64,000 bases of DNA. Source: Actinoplanes italicus. GTDB taxonomy: Bacteria; Actinomycetota; Actinomycetes; Mycobacteriales; Micromonosporaceae. This document shows, piece by piece, positions 7,264 through 15,668 of this stretch (position 1 is the first letter of the stretch; each line of letters begins with the position of its first letter). The notes beneath the pieces were generated by a model. The model was not told the DNA's origin, ran no database searches, and saw nothing but the letters and a program-made list of their open reading frames with translations. Both the position numbers and the translations under genes were made by a program. The stretch is from the NCBI RefSeq assembly GCF_003001815.1, contig NZ_PVMZ01000019.1, positions 174,658 to 238,657 on the forward strand, in the 5' to 3' direction.

Positions 7264-9495
7264 GTGCTCCCTGTATCCCGTCGCAGCATCCTTGGCGCCG
7301 CCGCCGGTGGTGCCGTGCTCTCCGTCGTGCACACCGGCACCCCGGCGGCCGCCGCCGAGACCGGCGTGTCGGCATACCAGTTCCCGCTCAGCCAGGTGAG
7401 GCTGACCGCCGGCCGGCTCATGGACAACCAGACCCGCACGCTGTCCTACCTGCGCTTCGTCGACGTCGACCGGCTGCTCTACGTGTTCCGCGCCAACCAC
7501 GGCCAATCCACCGGCGGCGCCGCCGCCAACGGTGGCTGGGACGCGCCGACCTTCCCGTTCCGCTCCCACGTGCAGGGCCACTTCCTGACCGCCTGGGCGC
7601 AGGCCTGGCTCGTGCTCGGCGACACCGTCTGCCGGGACAAGGCCAACTACATGGTCGCCGAGCTGGCGAAGTGCCAGGCGTCGAACGGGTACCTGTCCGG
7701 TTTCCCGGAGGCCGACATCACGGCTGTGCACAACCGCACGCTGACCAACGGCAACGTCCCGTACTACTGCATCCACAAGACACTGGCCGGCCTGCTGGAC
7801 GTCTGGCGCTACCTCGGCAACACCCAGGCCCGCGACGTGGTGCTCCGGCTCGCGGCATGGGTCGACACCCGTACCGCCGCGTTGTCCTCGTCCCAGATGC
7901 AGGCCATGCTGCAGACCGAGTTCGGTGGCATGAACGCCGTCCTCACCGACCTCTACCAGCAGACCAACGACTCACGCTGGCTGACCGTGGCCCGCCGGTT
8001 CGACCACGCCGCCGTCTTCGACCCGCTCGCGAACAACACCGACAGCCTCAACGGGCTGCACGCCAACACGCAGGTGCCGAAGTGGATCGGCGCGGCCCGC
8101 GAGTACAAGGCCACCGGCACCACCCGCTACCGCGACATCGCCCGCAACGCCTGGAACTTCACGACCGGGGCGCACACGTACGCCATCGGCGGCAACAGCC
8201 AGGCCGAGCACTTCCGCCCGCCCAACGCCATCGCCGGGTACCTCACCAACGACACCTGCGAGCACTGCAACACGGTCAACATGCTGCGGCTGACCAACGA
8301 GCTGTGGGTGACCGAGCCGGACCGGGCCGCGTACTTCGACTACTACGAGCAGGCGCTGCTCAACCACATCCTCGGCGCCCAGAACCGCAACGACAGCCGC
8401 GGCCACGTCACCTACTTCACGCCGCTGCGCCCCGGTGGCCGCCGCGGTGTCGGCCCCGCGTGGGGCGGGGGCACGTGGAGCACCGACTACGGCACCTTCT
8501 GGTGCTGCCAGGGCACGGGGATCGAGGTCAACACCCGGCTCGCCGAGTCGATCTACTTCTACAACGGCACCACGCTGACCGTGAACCTGTTCGCCCCGTC
8601 GGTGCTCAACTGGTCCCAGCGCGGCATCACGGTCACCCAGACCACCACGTTCCCGGAGAGCGACACCACGACGCTTCGCCTGACCGGCACGATGAGCGGC
8701 TCGTGGAGCATCCGGGTCCGCATCCCGTCGTGGACCAGCGGCGCCACCATCACGGTCAACGGCACCGCCGTCACCGCCAGCGCACCGGGCACCTACACGA
8801 CGATCACCCGTACCTGGGCGGCGAACGACACGATCGTCGTGCGGCTGCCCATGCGGATCGTGCTGCGCTCGGCCAACGACAACCCCGGACTGCAGGCGAT
8901 CACGTACGGGCCGACCGTGCTGGCCGGCAACTACGGCGACACGGCACTCACCTCGCCGCCGTCACTGACCGTCTCCTCGGTCACCCGCACCAGCGCCACC
9001 GCCAACGGCGCGGCCGTCAACCTGGTGCCCTTCTACGACGCGCACGGCATCAACTACAACGTCTACTGGCTGACCACACCCACGTACAAACTGGTCAACA
9101 ACGCGACCGGCCTGGTCCTCGGCATCAAGGACATGTCGGTGGCAAACGGCGGCCTCGCGGTCACCTGGGGCGACACCGGCACCCTCGACCACCGGTGGAC
9201 ACGTATCGCCGACGGCTCCGCGGTCCGCTTCCGCAACGTCAACAGCGGCAGGGTCCTCGGCGTGCAGAACATGTCGACCGCTGACAACGCCGTGGTCATG
9301 CAGTGGGACGACAACGGCACCGCCGACCACCGCTGGACGCTCGTCGACCAGGGCAACGGCGTCTACAAGATCCGCAATGTGAACAGCGGCAAGCTCCTGG
9401 CCGTCCTCAACGGAGGCACCGCGTGGGGCGCCCAGGTCGTCCAGGAGCCCGACAACGGCTCCGCCGACAACCTCTGGCGCCTGGTAGCCGTCTGA
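7264..9495 (+). CDS. secreted GH127 beta-L-arabinofuranosidase with ricin-type lectin domain
   Basis: Hydrolyses beta-linked L-arabinofuranose, as found on plant hydroxyproline-rich glycoproteins; acts outside the cell. The N-terminus (SRRSILGAAAGG then AAAA) is a Tat-type signal. The GH127 (formerly DUF1680) catalytic region spans about 40-590. It keeps the metal-thiolate site known from HypBA1: Glu333 and Cys335 in CEHC, then the Cys414-Cys415 pair in FWCCQGTG, one of which is the nucleophile. Residues about 608-743 form a ricin/CBM13-like beta-trefoil with repeated NVNSGRVLGV-type and NGGTAWG motifs. The GTG start at 7264 has GAGGAG just upstream. It is preceded by its own operator-controlled promoter and followed by the repeat cluster. 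Confidence 0.9.
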   Translation: MLPVSRRSILGAAAGGAVLSVVHTGTPAAAAETGVSAYQFPLSQVRLTAGRLMDNQTRTLSYLRFVDVDRLLYVFRANHGQSTGGAAANGGWDAPTFPFRSHVQGHFLTAWAQAWLVLGDTVCRDKANYMVAELAKCQASNGYLSGFPEADITAVHNRTLTNGNVPYYCIHKTLAGLLDVWRYLGNTQARDVVLRLAAWVDTRTAALSSSQMQAMLQTEFGGMNAVLTDLYQQTNDSRWLTVARRFDHAAVFDPLANNTDSLNGLHANTQVPKWIGAAREYKATGTTRYRDIARNAWNFTTGAHTYAIGGNSQAEHFRPPNAIAGYLTNDTCEHCNTVNMLRLTNELWVTEPDRAAYFDYYEQALLNHILGAQNRNDSRGHVTYFTPLRPGGRRGVGPAWGGGTWSTDYGTFWCCQGTGIEVNTRLAESIYFYNGTTLTVNLFAPSVLNWSQRGITVTQTTTFPESDTTTLRLTGTMSGSWSIRVRIPSWTSGATITVNGTAVTASAPGTYTTITRTWAANDTIVVRLPMRIVLRSANDNPGLQAITYGPTVLAGNYGDTALTSPPSLTVSSVTRTSATANGAAVNLVPFYDAHGINYNVYWLTTPTYKLVNNATGLVLGIKDMSVANGGLAVTWGDTGTLDHRWTRIADGSAVRFRNVNSGRVLGVQNMSTADNAVVMQWDDNGTADHRWTLVDQGNGVYKIRNVNSGKLLAVLNGGTAWGAQVVQEPDNGSADNLWRLVAV

Positions 9496-9525
9496 CCTCT
9501 GTCCTCCGTCGCCGCCCTCCGTCCC

Positions 9526-9600
9526 GTTGGTCCGCCGCCCACCCCGTCGCGTTCGTCCGCCGCCCAACCTGCCGCGTTGGTCCGCCGCCCACCCCGCCGC
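9526..9600. repeat. three 25-bp tandem direct repeats
   Basis: Three adjacent imperfect copies of a 25-bp unit (9526-9550, 9551-9575, 9576-9600), each with the core TCCGCCGCCCA. The unit begins 31 bp after the GH127 stop and opens the larger repeat cluster. The cytosine-rich strand is complementary in style to the GGCGG-rich repeats further on. Confidence 0.9.
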
Positions 9601-9621
9601 CCCCCGCCGCGCGTCACTTCG

Positions 9622-9678
9622 CCGCAGATCTTGTGGCGTTTGGGTTGCTCCGGCGGCGCAAGTTCACAAGATCTGCGG
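9622..9678. repeat. 57-bp inverted-repeat element, copy 1
   Basis: Perfect 14-bp arms CCGCAGATCTTGTG (9622-9635) and CACAAGATCTGCGG (9665-9678) flank a 29-bp centre. The centre contains a second small inverted repeat, TTGC...GCAA, so the element can fold into a nested hairpin or cruciform. Confidence 0.95.
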
Positions 9679-9700
9679 TGGGGTGCCGCTCGTGCGGTGG

Positions 9701-9766
9701 TGCGGCGGTGGTGCGGCGGTGGTGCGGCGGTGGTGCGGCGGTGGTGCGGCGGTGGTGCGGCGGTGG
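9701..9766. repeat. 11-bp minisatellite, six perfect copies
   Basis: TGCGGCGGTGG is repeated six times without a mismatch. The 11-bp period is not a multiple of three, so every reading frame crosses the array, which argues that the open frames here are not genes. It sits between inverted-repeat copies 1 and 2. Confidence 0.95.
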
Positions 9767-9781
9767 TGCCCATTCCCTTCG

Positions 9782-9838
9782 CCGCAGATCTTGTGGCGTT
9801 TGGGTTGCTCCGGCGGCGCAAGTTCACAAGATCTGCGG
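9782..9838. repeat. 57-bp inverted-repeat element, copy 2
   Basis: Identical to copy 1 over the whole 57 bp (arms 9782-9795 and 9825-9838) and offset from it by 160 bp. Confidence 0.95.
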
Positions 9839-9896
9839 TGGAGTGCCGGTGGTGCCGGTGGTGCGGCGGTTGCTCCGCTGCTGCCCATCCCCTTCG

Positions 9897-9953
9897 CCGC
9901 AGATCTTGTGGCGTTTGGGCTGCTCCGGCGGCGCAAGTTCACAAGATCTACGG
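9897..9953. repeat. 57-bp inverted-repeat element, copy 3
   Basis: Third copy, offset 115 bp from copy 2. It differs by one base in the centre and one in the right arm (9940-9953), where G is replaced by A, breaking one stem pair. Confidence 0.95.
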
Positions 9954-10080
9954 TGGGGCGCTGCTCGTGCGGTGGTGCGGTGGGGCGCTGCTCGTGCGGT
10001 GGTGCGGTGGGGCGCTGCTCGTGCGGTGGTGCGGCGGGGAGGTGGGCAGGTGGTGGTGCGGCGGGGAGGTGGGCAGGTGG
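9952..10080. repeat. 27-bp tandem repeats in two sub-families
   Basis: Three perfect copies of one 27-bp unit (9952-9978, 9979-10005, 10006-10032) are followed by a related 27-bp unit at 10033-10059 and a 21-bp partial copy at 10060-10080. Both units share the GGTGGTGC end. The array stops 36 bp before the next gene start, so it could affect that gene's leader. Confidence 0.93.
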
Positions 10081-10116
10081 GGAGGTGTGGTGCGGTGGGG
10101 AGCTAGCATCCGGCGG

Positions 10117-10635
10117 GTGATCATCTGGATCAACGGAACCCATGGTGCGGGCAAGACGACCACCGCCGCTCTCGTGCGGGCACTGGTGCCGGACTCCCGG
10201 GTGCTCGACGCCGAGAAGGTGGGCGAGACCCTAATGGACATCGCGCCCGGACTGCCCGAGACCGACAACTTCCAGCACTGGCCACCGTGGCGGCAACTAG
10301 TCGTCGACACCGCCCGCCGGGTGCTCGACTACACCGGCGGCACCCTGGTGATGCCGATGACGGTCCTGGTCGAGCCGTACTGGCGGGAGATCAGCGCCGG
10401 CCTCGCGGGGCACCGCATCCCGGTCCGGCACTTCGTCCTGCACGCCGACCAGGACACCCTGCGCGGCCGCATCGAGCGCGAGCACGTCGTGCCGTCACCC
10501 TTCAGGCTCAAATACCTGCAGCCGTACGCCGAAGCGGCGCGCACGTGGCTTCATGCGGAGGCCGAGGTCGTCGACACCACACATCTGACTCCGGACCAGG
10601 CCGCCCGCCGGATCGCCGACGCCGTCAGGAGCTGA
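10117..10635 (+). CDS. TmrB-like P-loop ATP-binding protein
   Basis: P-loop protein of 172 residues. The P-loop GTHGAGKT is at 7-14, preceded by IIWIN as in Bacillus TmrB, the tunicamycin-resistance ATP-binding protein. Further matches to that family are a VLDAEKVGETL-like segment, a DNFQHWPPWRQ segment and LVMPMTV in the middle. TmrB is known to confer tunicamycin resistance, probably by binding the drug; whether this homologue does so is unproven. The frame is open far upstream but only because of the GC-rich repeats. GTG 10117 gives the expected N-terminus. A weak AGCT/GGGGAG element lies upstream. Confidence 0.8.
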   Translation: MIIWINGTHGAGKTTTAALVRALVPDSRVLDAEKVGETLMDIAPGLPETDNFQHWPPWRQLVVDTARRVLDYTGGTLVMPMTVLVEPYWREISAGLAGHRIPVRHFVLHADQDTLRGRIEREHVVPSPFRLKYLQPYAEAARTWLHAEAEVVDTTHLTPDQAARRIADAVRS

Positions 10636-10680
10636 GTACCGGCATGCGATGCTGCCGGCATCGGTGGACATGGCGCGATC

Positions 10681-11649
10681 TCACCGAGCCGTGTCGGAGG
10701 CGCGGGCGTCGAATCTCCGGCGGTACTCCGACGGCGAGGTGTCGAACGCAGCCGCGAAGCTCTGCCGCAGGGTGACCGCGCTGCCGAAACCGCAGGCCGC
10801 GGCGATCTGGTCGATCAGCAGATCGGTCGACTCCAGCAGGCGGCGGACCTCGTCGAGGCGTCGGCGCCGGACCCAGGCCGCCGGTGTCTCACCGGTGGAG
10901 GCCTGGAACGCGCGGATGAAGGTACGCCGGCTCAGGTGCGCCACGTCGGCGAGCCGTTCGACGGACAGGTCGTCGCCGAGGTGGCGCAGTGCCCACTCGA
11001 TCGTCGCGGCGATCGGATCGCCGGAGCCGTGCTGTGGCAACGGCCGCTCGATGTACTGGGCCTGCCCGCCCTCCCGGTGCGGCGCCACCACGAGACTGCG
11101 GGCCACCCGGTTGGCGGCCGCGGCGCCGAGCCGCTGGCGGACCAGGTGCAGGCAGGCGTCGAGCGCCGACGCCGTGCCGGCCGAGGTCAGCACGTCGCCG
11201 TGGTCGATGTAGAGCACCGACGGGTCGACCTCGACGTCCGGGTGCCGGGCCGCGAGCATGCCGACGGCGTGCCAGTGCGTGGCCGCGGTGCGCCGGGACA
11301 GCAGGCCCGCGTCGGCGACCGCGACCGTGCCGAGACACAGTCCGGCCACCGTGGCGCCGCGGTCGTGTGCCCTGGTCAGGAGGTGCCGGAGTGCTTCACC
11401 GGTGGCCCGGCCGTCCTCGAACCAGGACGGGACCACCACGATGTCGGCGCTCTCGGCCACGGCCGGTCCGCGTACCTCACCTATCGGATAGCCCTCCGCG
11501 GTGCGCACCGATCCGGCACGGTCGGCGAACAGCACGGTGTTCCAGTCGGCGAGGCCGAGCCGGGTGACCTCGTCGAAGACCAGCTGCGGCACGGAGAGGT
11601 GGAACATCGTGATGCCGTCGAACGCGTACACGGCGATGGACACTGGCAC
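10681..11649 (-). CDS. GlxA-type AraC-family transcriptional regulator
   Basis: Regulator of 322 residues. The N-terminal half is a DJ-1/PfpI-like domain (VSIAVYAFDGITMF at the start, and AGLCLGTVAVADAGLL with the conserved Cys elbow). The C-terminal 100 residues are an AraC/XylS double helix-turn-helix (LSVERLADVAHLSRRTFIRAF, then IDQIAAACGFGSAVTLRQSF). It lacks metabolic active-site context, so a ligand-sensing role is likely. GTG 11649 is taken as the start; a second GTG two codons later is possible. It is divergent from the isochorismatase-like gene at 11749, a common arrangement in which this type of regulator controls the neighbouring hydrolase. Confidence 0.87.
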   Translation of the reverse strand: MPVSIAVYAFDGITMFHLSVPQLVFDEVTRLGLADWNTVLFADRAGSVRTAEGYPIGEVRGPAVAESADIVVVPSWFEDGRATGEALRHLLTRAHDRGATVAGLCLGTVAVADAGLLSRRTAATHWHAVGMLAARHPDVEVDPSVLYIDHGDVLTSAGTASALDACLHLVRQRLGAAAANRVARSLVVAPHREGGQAQYIERPLPQHGSGDPIAATIEWALRHLGDDLSVERLADVAHLSRRTFIRAFQASTGETPAAWVRRRRLDEVRRLLESTDLLIDQIAAACGFGSAVTLRQSFAAAFDTSPSEYRRRFDARASDTAR

Positions 11650-11748
11650 GATTCCATCGTAACGCTGCACTTGTGCCAGTGGTCGGGGCGGTCCGCCGTC
11701 AGCAGACTCTAGGTGTCGCCTGTTCGAGACCGAAGGAGAACGAGCACC

Positions 11749-12387
11749 ATGAGCACCCCGAAGCGCGCACTCATCCTCGTCGACGTGCAGCAGGAGTACT
11801 TCGGCGGTCTGCTGGAGATCCAGTACCCGCCGCACGCCGACTCGCTGCCCCGCATCACCGCGGCGATCGACGCCGCCATCGCCGCGGGTGTGCCCGTGGT
11901 CGTGGTGCAGCATTCGGCCGGCGACCAGGCGCCCGTGTTCAACCCGACACGGCCCGGCTATCTGCTGCATCCGGAGGTCGCGTCTCGGCGTACCGATGAA
12001 TGGAAGTCGGTGGTCAAACAGTTCAGCAGCGTTTTCGCGGGTACCGATGTGGCGGCGTGGCTGCGCGATCAGGGCGTCGACACGGTCACTCTGGCCGGGT
12101 ACATGACGAACAACTGCATCCTCGCGTCGGCCGTCGAGGCGGAGAGCCACGGCTTCGCGGCCGAGGTGCTCTCCGACGCCACCGGCGCCATCCACATCGC
12201 CAACGAGGCCGGTTTCACCGACGCCAAGACCGTCCACACGTCGCTGATGGCGCTGTTCAACTCGAACCTCGCGGCCGTGGCCGACACCGCCACCTGGTCG
12301 GCGGCCGTCACGGCGGGGGAGCCGCTGCCCGCGCCCAGTCTCGGCGCCTCCGCCGCCGCCGGCGCGAAGCACGCCGGGCAGGGGTGA
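11749..12387 (+). CDS. isochorismatase-family cysteine hydrolase
   Basis: Cytoplasmic hydrolase of 212 residues with the isochorismatase-fold catalytic triad Asp12 (LVDVQQ), Lys90 (VVK) and Cys123 (NNCI, after the usual cis-peptide region). Family members hydrolyse amides such as nicotinamide or isochorismate; the substrate is not evident. ATG 11749 has GAAGGAG 8 bp upstream and removes a 12-codon extension beginning at GTG 11713. It is divergent from the GlxA-like regulator, its likely controller. Confidence 0.88.
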   Translation: MSTPKRALILVDVQQEYFGGLLEIQYPPHADSLPRITAAIDAAIAAGVPVVVVQHSAGDQAPVFNPTRPGYLLHPEVASRRTDEWKSVVKQFSSVFAGTDVAAWLRDQGVDTVTLAGYMTNNCILASAVEAESHGFAAEVLSDATGAIHIANEAGFTDAKTVHTSLMALFNSNLAAVADTATWSAAVTAGEPLPAPSLGASAAAGAKHAGQG

Positions 12388-12389
12388 TA

Positions 12390-12425
12390 CCGGCCGCCAC
12401 CCACGAGGCGGTGGGTGACGGCCGG
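12390..12425. terminator. bidirectional terminator
   Basis: 14-bp arms (12390-12403 and 12412-12425, 13 of 14 paired) between the convergent hydrolase and GH9 genes. The hairpin ends 11 bp from the cellulase stop and can serve both strands. Confidence 0.75.
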
Positions 12426-12435
12426 CAGCCGGGGA

Positions 12436-14778
12436 TCAGGCCGTGGTGCAGGCCGAGCCGTTGAGGGTGAACGAGGTGGGCGACGGGTTCGAGCCGGTGT
12501 GGGTGCCGTTGAACCCGAAGCTCGCCGTGCCGCCGGCCGGCAGGCCGCCGTTCCACGCGGCGTTGGTGGCGGTCACCTGCGTGCCGGACTGGGTGACGAC
12601 CGCCGACCAGCCCTGCGTCACCTTCTGGCCGGCCGGGTAGGCGAAGGCCAGGCTCCAGTTGGTCAGGGCGGCCGGGCCGTTGGTGATCGTCACGGTGGCG
12701 GTGAAGCCGGCGCTCCAGCTGTTCGCGCTGTACGCGACCTTGCAACCGGCGGCCGGTGACGTCGAGGGCGAGACCGACACCGACGGCGACACCGAAACCG
12801 ACGGCGAGACCGACACCGACGGCGAGACCGACACCGACGGCGACACGGAGGTCGACGGCGACGGTGACGGGGGAGTGCCGCCCGGCTCCGCGCCCCAGAC
12901 GAGCTTGCCCGCGTCGTAGAGCGGCACACCGGCGTTCGGTCCGGCCGCCGCCTGGTAGGACGGGTCGTTCGCCGGGTTCCACGTGCCGCCTTCGGCCACA
13001 CCGATCTTGAGCTGCACCTCCATCCGATGCGCCGACTGCCCGGCAGGCGCGATGGTGTAGCCGGTGCAGTCCACCTCGACGTACCAGATGTCACCGGAGT
13101 GCTGCTTGGCCGCGGTCGGACCCGGACAACCCTGGGTGTACGGGGAGCTGACCTGCAACGCCGAGTTGTCGTCGCGGGTGAAGTAGTAGCGGAACTTGCC
13201 GGCGGTCAGGGCGCGGGCCGGGAACGCCGACTTGTTGTAGACGACCACCTTCACGCCGGTCGACCGGGTCTCGTTCTGCATGATCGTCGTCTCGGCCGAC
13301 AGCTCCGGGATGTCGGGCTTCTCCGCGACCGGGAACCCGGTGAGCGGCGCCCCGCCGAACTCGCCGTACAGCCGGGCCACGGCCGAGGTGAACCCGGCGT
13401 TGTAGTCGGTCGCGACCTCGTTCATCACGTAGTCGCCACGGCTGTCGGTGTACTTGTCGTCCGGCGACGAGGGGCCGCCGACCAGCGCGCCGTACAGCAC
13501 GTGCCGGGTCTCGGCGGGAACCTGCTGGCTGTCCCACCAGGAGCCGTGGGCCGTACGGTGATGCGGGTTCTTGGGTGAGTTGTCGCCGTACCCGATCACA
13601 TAGCTGGAGCTGCGCGGGTTGTCGCCGAGGGCGTAGTTGATCTGCCGCACCGCGAAGTCGTGGTAGCGCTGCTTGCGGGTGGCGTCGGTGAGGTGGTCGC
13701 TGTGCACGAGCGCCACGAACGCGGTGTTGGACGCGTAGCGCAGCGCGCCCCACGAGTCGACGACGACCATGCCGCCCGGTGACGTGCGCACCTTCTCACC
13801 GTTGACGCCGACGGTGAACCAGTCAAGCCAGCGGTTCGCGTCGTCGAGGTATTTCTGCTTGCCGGTCAGCTGTGACAGCAGCACGTAGTTGCCGTACTGC
13901 TTGTTGTCCCAGGAGATCGTCCACTTGTACATCTTGGTGCTGGTCTGGTTCTCGTTGCCCTGTGCGTCGTACCCCGCCTCGGCCTTGGCCAGGTAGGACG
14001 CGTCGCCGGTGGCCCGGTGCAGCCAGATCGCGCCCCACACCAGCTCGTCGGCGTAGCCGCTCCACGACTTGTAGAACGCCGTCGCGTCGGTGATGCACTC
14101 GTGGTACATCTTGCGCACCCGGTCGGCGAACGAGTACAGCTGCTTGGCGTGCGTGAGCAGGGTGTCGGCGTACGCCGCGTCGGTGGGCCGGAAGACCATC
14201 GAGCTGGCCGCCATCGCGGCCGCCGTCTCGGCCGCCAGCTCGCTGCCGCCACAGGTCGCATCGATCTTGTACGCGGGACGCGCCATCGGCATGACCTCGG
14301 CCGGACCCCACCACTTGTGGTCGTCGTCGCCCTTGCCGACCTGCCCGTAGAGCACGTCGGCCGACGGGTGCGCCTTGATGAAGTAGTCGTTGGGCACGCG
14401 CAGGTTGTTCAGCAGGTGGGTCAACTGCCCGGAGGAGGCGTACGCGTCGCGGTTCTCCACGGCGCCCCAGGCCAGCATGGTCGTGGTGAACGCCATCGGC
14501 AGGCCGAACTTGACGTGGTCGCCGGCGTCGTACCAGCCACCGGTCAGGTCGAGCCCGGCGTCGGCGCCGTCGGCCATCGCCGAGTCGGCGCGCCAGGAGA
14601 CCCGGTTCCAGGCAGGCTTCTTGCCGGCCACCTGGGCTTCGTAGAACAGCAGCGACTTCTGCAGCGCCTCGCCGTAGCGGTACGGCGGGGCCGCCGCGGC
14701 GTCGGAGGGGATGGCGACCCAGAGCAGGCCGGCGGTGAGCGCGGCGGCCGTCAGGACACCGGTGATCTTCTTCAACAT
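12436..14778 (-). CDS. secreted GH9 cellulase with CBM3 and CBM2
   Basis: Cellulase of 780 residues acting outside the cell on cellulose. A Sec signal (1-30, AAAA at the end) precedes a GH9 (alpha/alpha)6 domain (about 31-475). That domain has catalytic-base residues in DAGDHVKF (Asp84, Asp87) and the acid Glu454 in YVMNE. Next come a CBM3c-type module (about 483-640), a Ser/Val/Pro linker and a C-terminal CBM2 (about 678-780). This GH9-CBM3c order is that of processive endoglucanases such as Thermobifida Cel9A. ATG 14778 has AGGTGGG upstream. A perfect CebR-type box lies in its promoter, so induction by cello-oligosaccharides is expected. Confidence 0.94.
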   Translation of the reverse strand: MLKKITGVLTAAALTAGLLWVAIPSDAAAAPPYRYGEALQKSLLFYEAQVAGKKPAWNRVSWRADSAMADGADAGLDLTGGWYDAGDHVKFGLPMAFTTTMLAWGAVENRDAYASSGQLTHLLNNLRVPNDYFIKAHPSADVLYGQVGKGDDDHKWWGPAEVMPMARPAYKIDATCGGSELAAETAAAMAASSMVFRPTDAAYADTLLTHAKQLYSFADRVRKMYHECITDATAFYKSWSGYADELVWGAIWLHRATGDASYLAKAEAGYDAQGNENQTSTKMYKWTISWDNKQYGNYVLLSQLTGKQKYLDDANRWLDWFTVGVNGEKVRTSPGGMVVVDSWGALRYASNTAFVALVHSDHLTDATRKQRYHDFAVRQINYALGDNPRSSSYVIGYGDNSPKNPHHRTAHGSWWDSQQVPAETRHVLYGALVGGPSSPDDKYTDSRGDYVMNEVATDYNAGFTSAVARLYGEFGGAPLTGFPVAEKPDIPELSAETTIMQNETRSTGVKVVVYNKSAFPARALTAGKFRYYFTRDDNSALQVSSPYTQGCPGPTAAKQHSGDIWYVEVDCTGYTIAPAGQSAHRMEVQLKIGVAEGGTWNPANDPSYQAAAGPNAGVPLYDAGKLVWGAEPGGTPPSPSPSTSVSPSVSVSPSVSVSPSVSVSPSVSVSPSTSPAAGCKVAYSANSWSAGFTATVTITNGPAALTNWSLAFAYPAGQKVTQGWSAVVTQSGTQVTATNAAWNGGLPAGGTASFGFNGTHTGSNPSPTSFTLNGSACTTA
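12774..12856 (-). repeat. coding repeats in the cellulase linker
   Basis: Short direct repeats based on GACACCGACGGC and GAGACCGACACC (plus-strand reading) encode the Ser-Val-Ser-Pro linker. All are multiples of three, so copy-number change would alter linker length without a frameshift. Confidence 0.85.
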
Positions 14779-14812
14779 TGGCGGTTCCCACCTCGCACGG
14801 AAAGTGACCGTC

Positions 14813-14841
14813 ATCGTTACATGGGAGCGCTCCCAGTTCAA
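14813..14841 (-). promoter_or_regulatory. CebR-type operator within the cellulase promoter
   Basis: TGGGAGCGCTCCCA at 14822-14835 is identical to the CebR operator known from Streptomyces and Thermobifida cellulose genes. On the minus strand it lies exactly between TTGAAC (14836-14841) and TAACGAT (14813-14819), about 16 bp apart. Repressor binding would therefore exclude polymerase. Confidence 0.9.
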
Positions 14842-14898
14842 TGGTGTGTCCACCGTGTTACGTGCGTTGTGAAGTCATTCGCCTGATTCAATGAACCG

Positions 14899-15615
14899 AT
14901 GTGGCTGGAGATCGTCCTCGTGGTGGTGATGGGATCGGTCGTGATGGCGGCGGTCGTGGTGACGATCATGGGGTTTCACCGGTTGGCGGCGGCCGAACGC
15001 GCGACCGCCGAACGTCGCCGCCGGGACGAGGAACTCCGTGCACGGGTGGCCGCCATGGTGGACGGGGCGGTGGCGCCCGAGGAGGTCGGTCTGCAGAATC
15101 CGGACGGCGATTCGGCGCTGCATCTGGCCTGGCATGCCGGTCGCGAGGATGCGGTGGCCCGCCTGGTGGCGCTGGGTGCCGATGAGAACCTGCGCAACAA
15201 CGACGGTCTCACGCCCGCCGAGATGGTCGACCTCGTCGCTGTGGAGCGCCTCCTGGAGCAGACATTGCCGCACCTGATCGGCTGCCGCTGGCGCGACCGT
15301 GAGAAGGCGCGACCGTTCTACGACTCCCTGCAGCGGACGCCGGCGCGCCTGTACAACCCGGCGCTCGTCCGGGTCGCCCTTCGTGTCGCGAAGCACCGCA
15401 GCCTGGTCTGCCTAGCGGTGAAGGTGGGGGCGCCAGGCTCGGAGGAAAGGCTCGCGTCGCTGCTCGACGCCCACGGGACGAAGGAGATCGCGACGGACTA
15501 TCTCAACGCGGGCACCCCGCTGCTGGCGGAGGCGGCCCGGCGGTGGGCGGCCGCCAACGGGTACGTCATCGAGCAAACCGGATCCGTTGCGGCCGTACGG
15601 TGGGCCACCTTCTGA
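14899..15615 (+). CDS. membrane-anchored ankyrin-repeat protein
   Basis: Protein of 238 residues with one N-terminal transmembrane helix (about 5-28), an Arg/Glu-rich cytoplasmic stretch, and at least one clear ankyrin repeat (GDSALHLAWHAGREDAVARL, then LGADENLRNNDGLTPAEM, about 70-115). The remainder has no recognised domain. Ankyrin repeats mediate protein contacts, but no partner is suggested. It is divergent from the cellulase, and the CebR-type box lies 64 bp upstream of its start, so shared control is conceivable but unproven. Confidence 0.7.
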   Translation: MWLEIVLVVVMGSVVMAAVVVTIMGFHRLAAAERATAERRRRDEELRARVAAMVDGAVAPEEVGLQNPDGDSALHLAWHAGREDAVARLVALGADENLRNNDGLTPAEMVDLVAVERLLEQTLPHLIGCRWRDREKARPFYDSLQRTPARLYNPALVRVALRVAKHRSLVCLAVKVGAPGSEERLASLLDAHGTKEIATDYLNAGTPLLAEAARRWAAANGYVIEQTGSVAAVRWATF

Positions 15616-15668
15616 CGCCCGTCCCTGAGCCCGCGCATCAACCGGCGGGTGCGGGGAAGAAGGCGGGC

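Noticed and set aside
9526..10080. CRISPR array
   Set aside because: Copies are unevenly spaced (160 and 115 bp), the intervals are themselves repeats, and no cas gene is present.
9527..10120. Open frames through the repeat cluster
   Set aside because: The 11-bp repeats shift frame and translations are low-complexity Arg/Gly/Val; only the TmrB-like part beyond 10117 is real.
14822..14835. CebR box also controlling the ankyrin gene
   Set aside because: No promoter on that strand could be recognised near the box; kept only as a remark.
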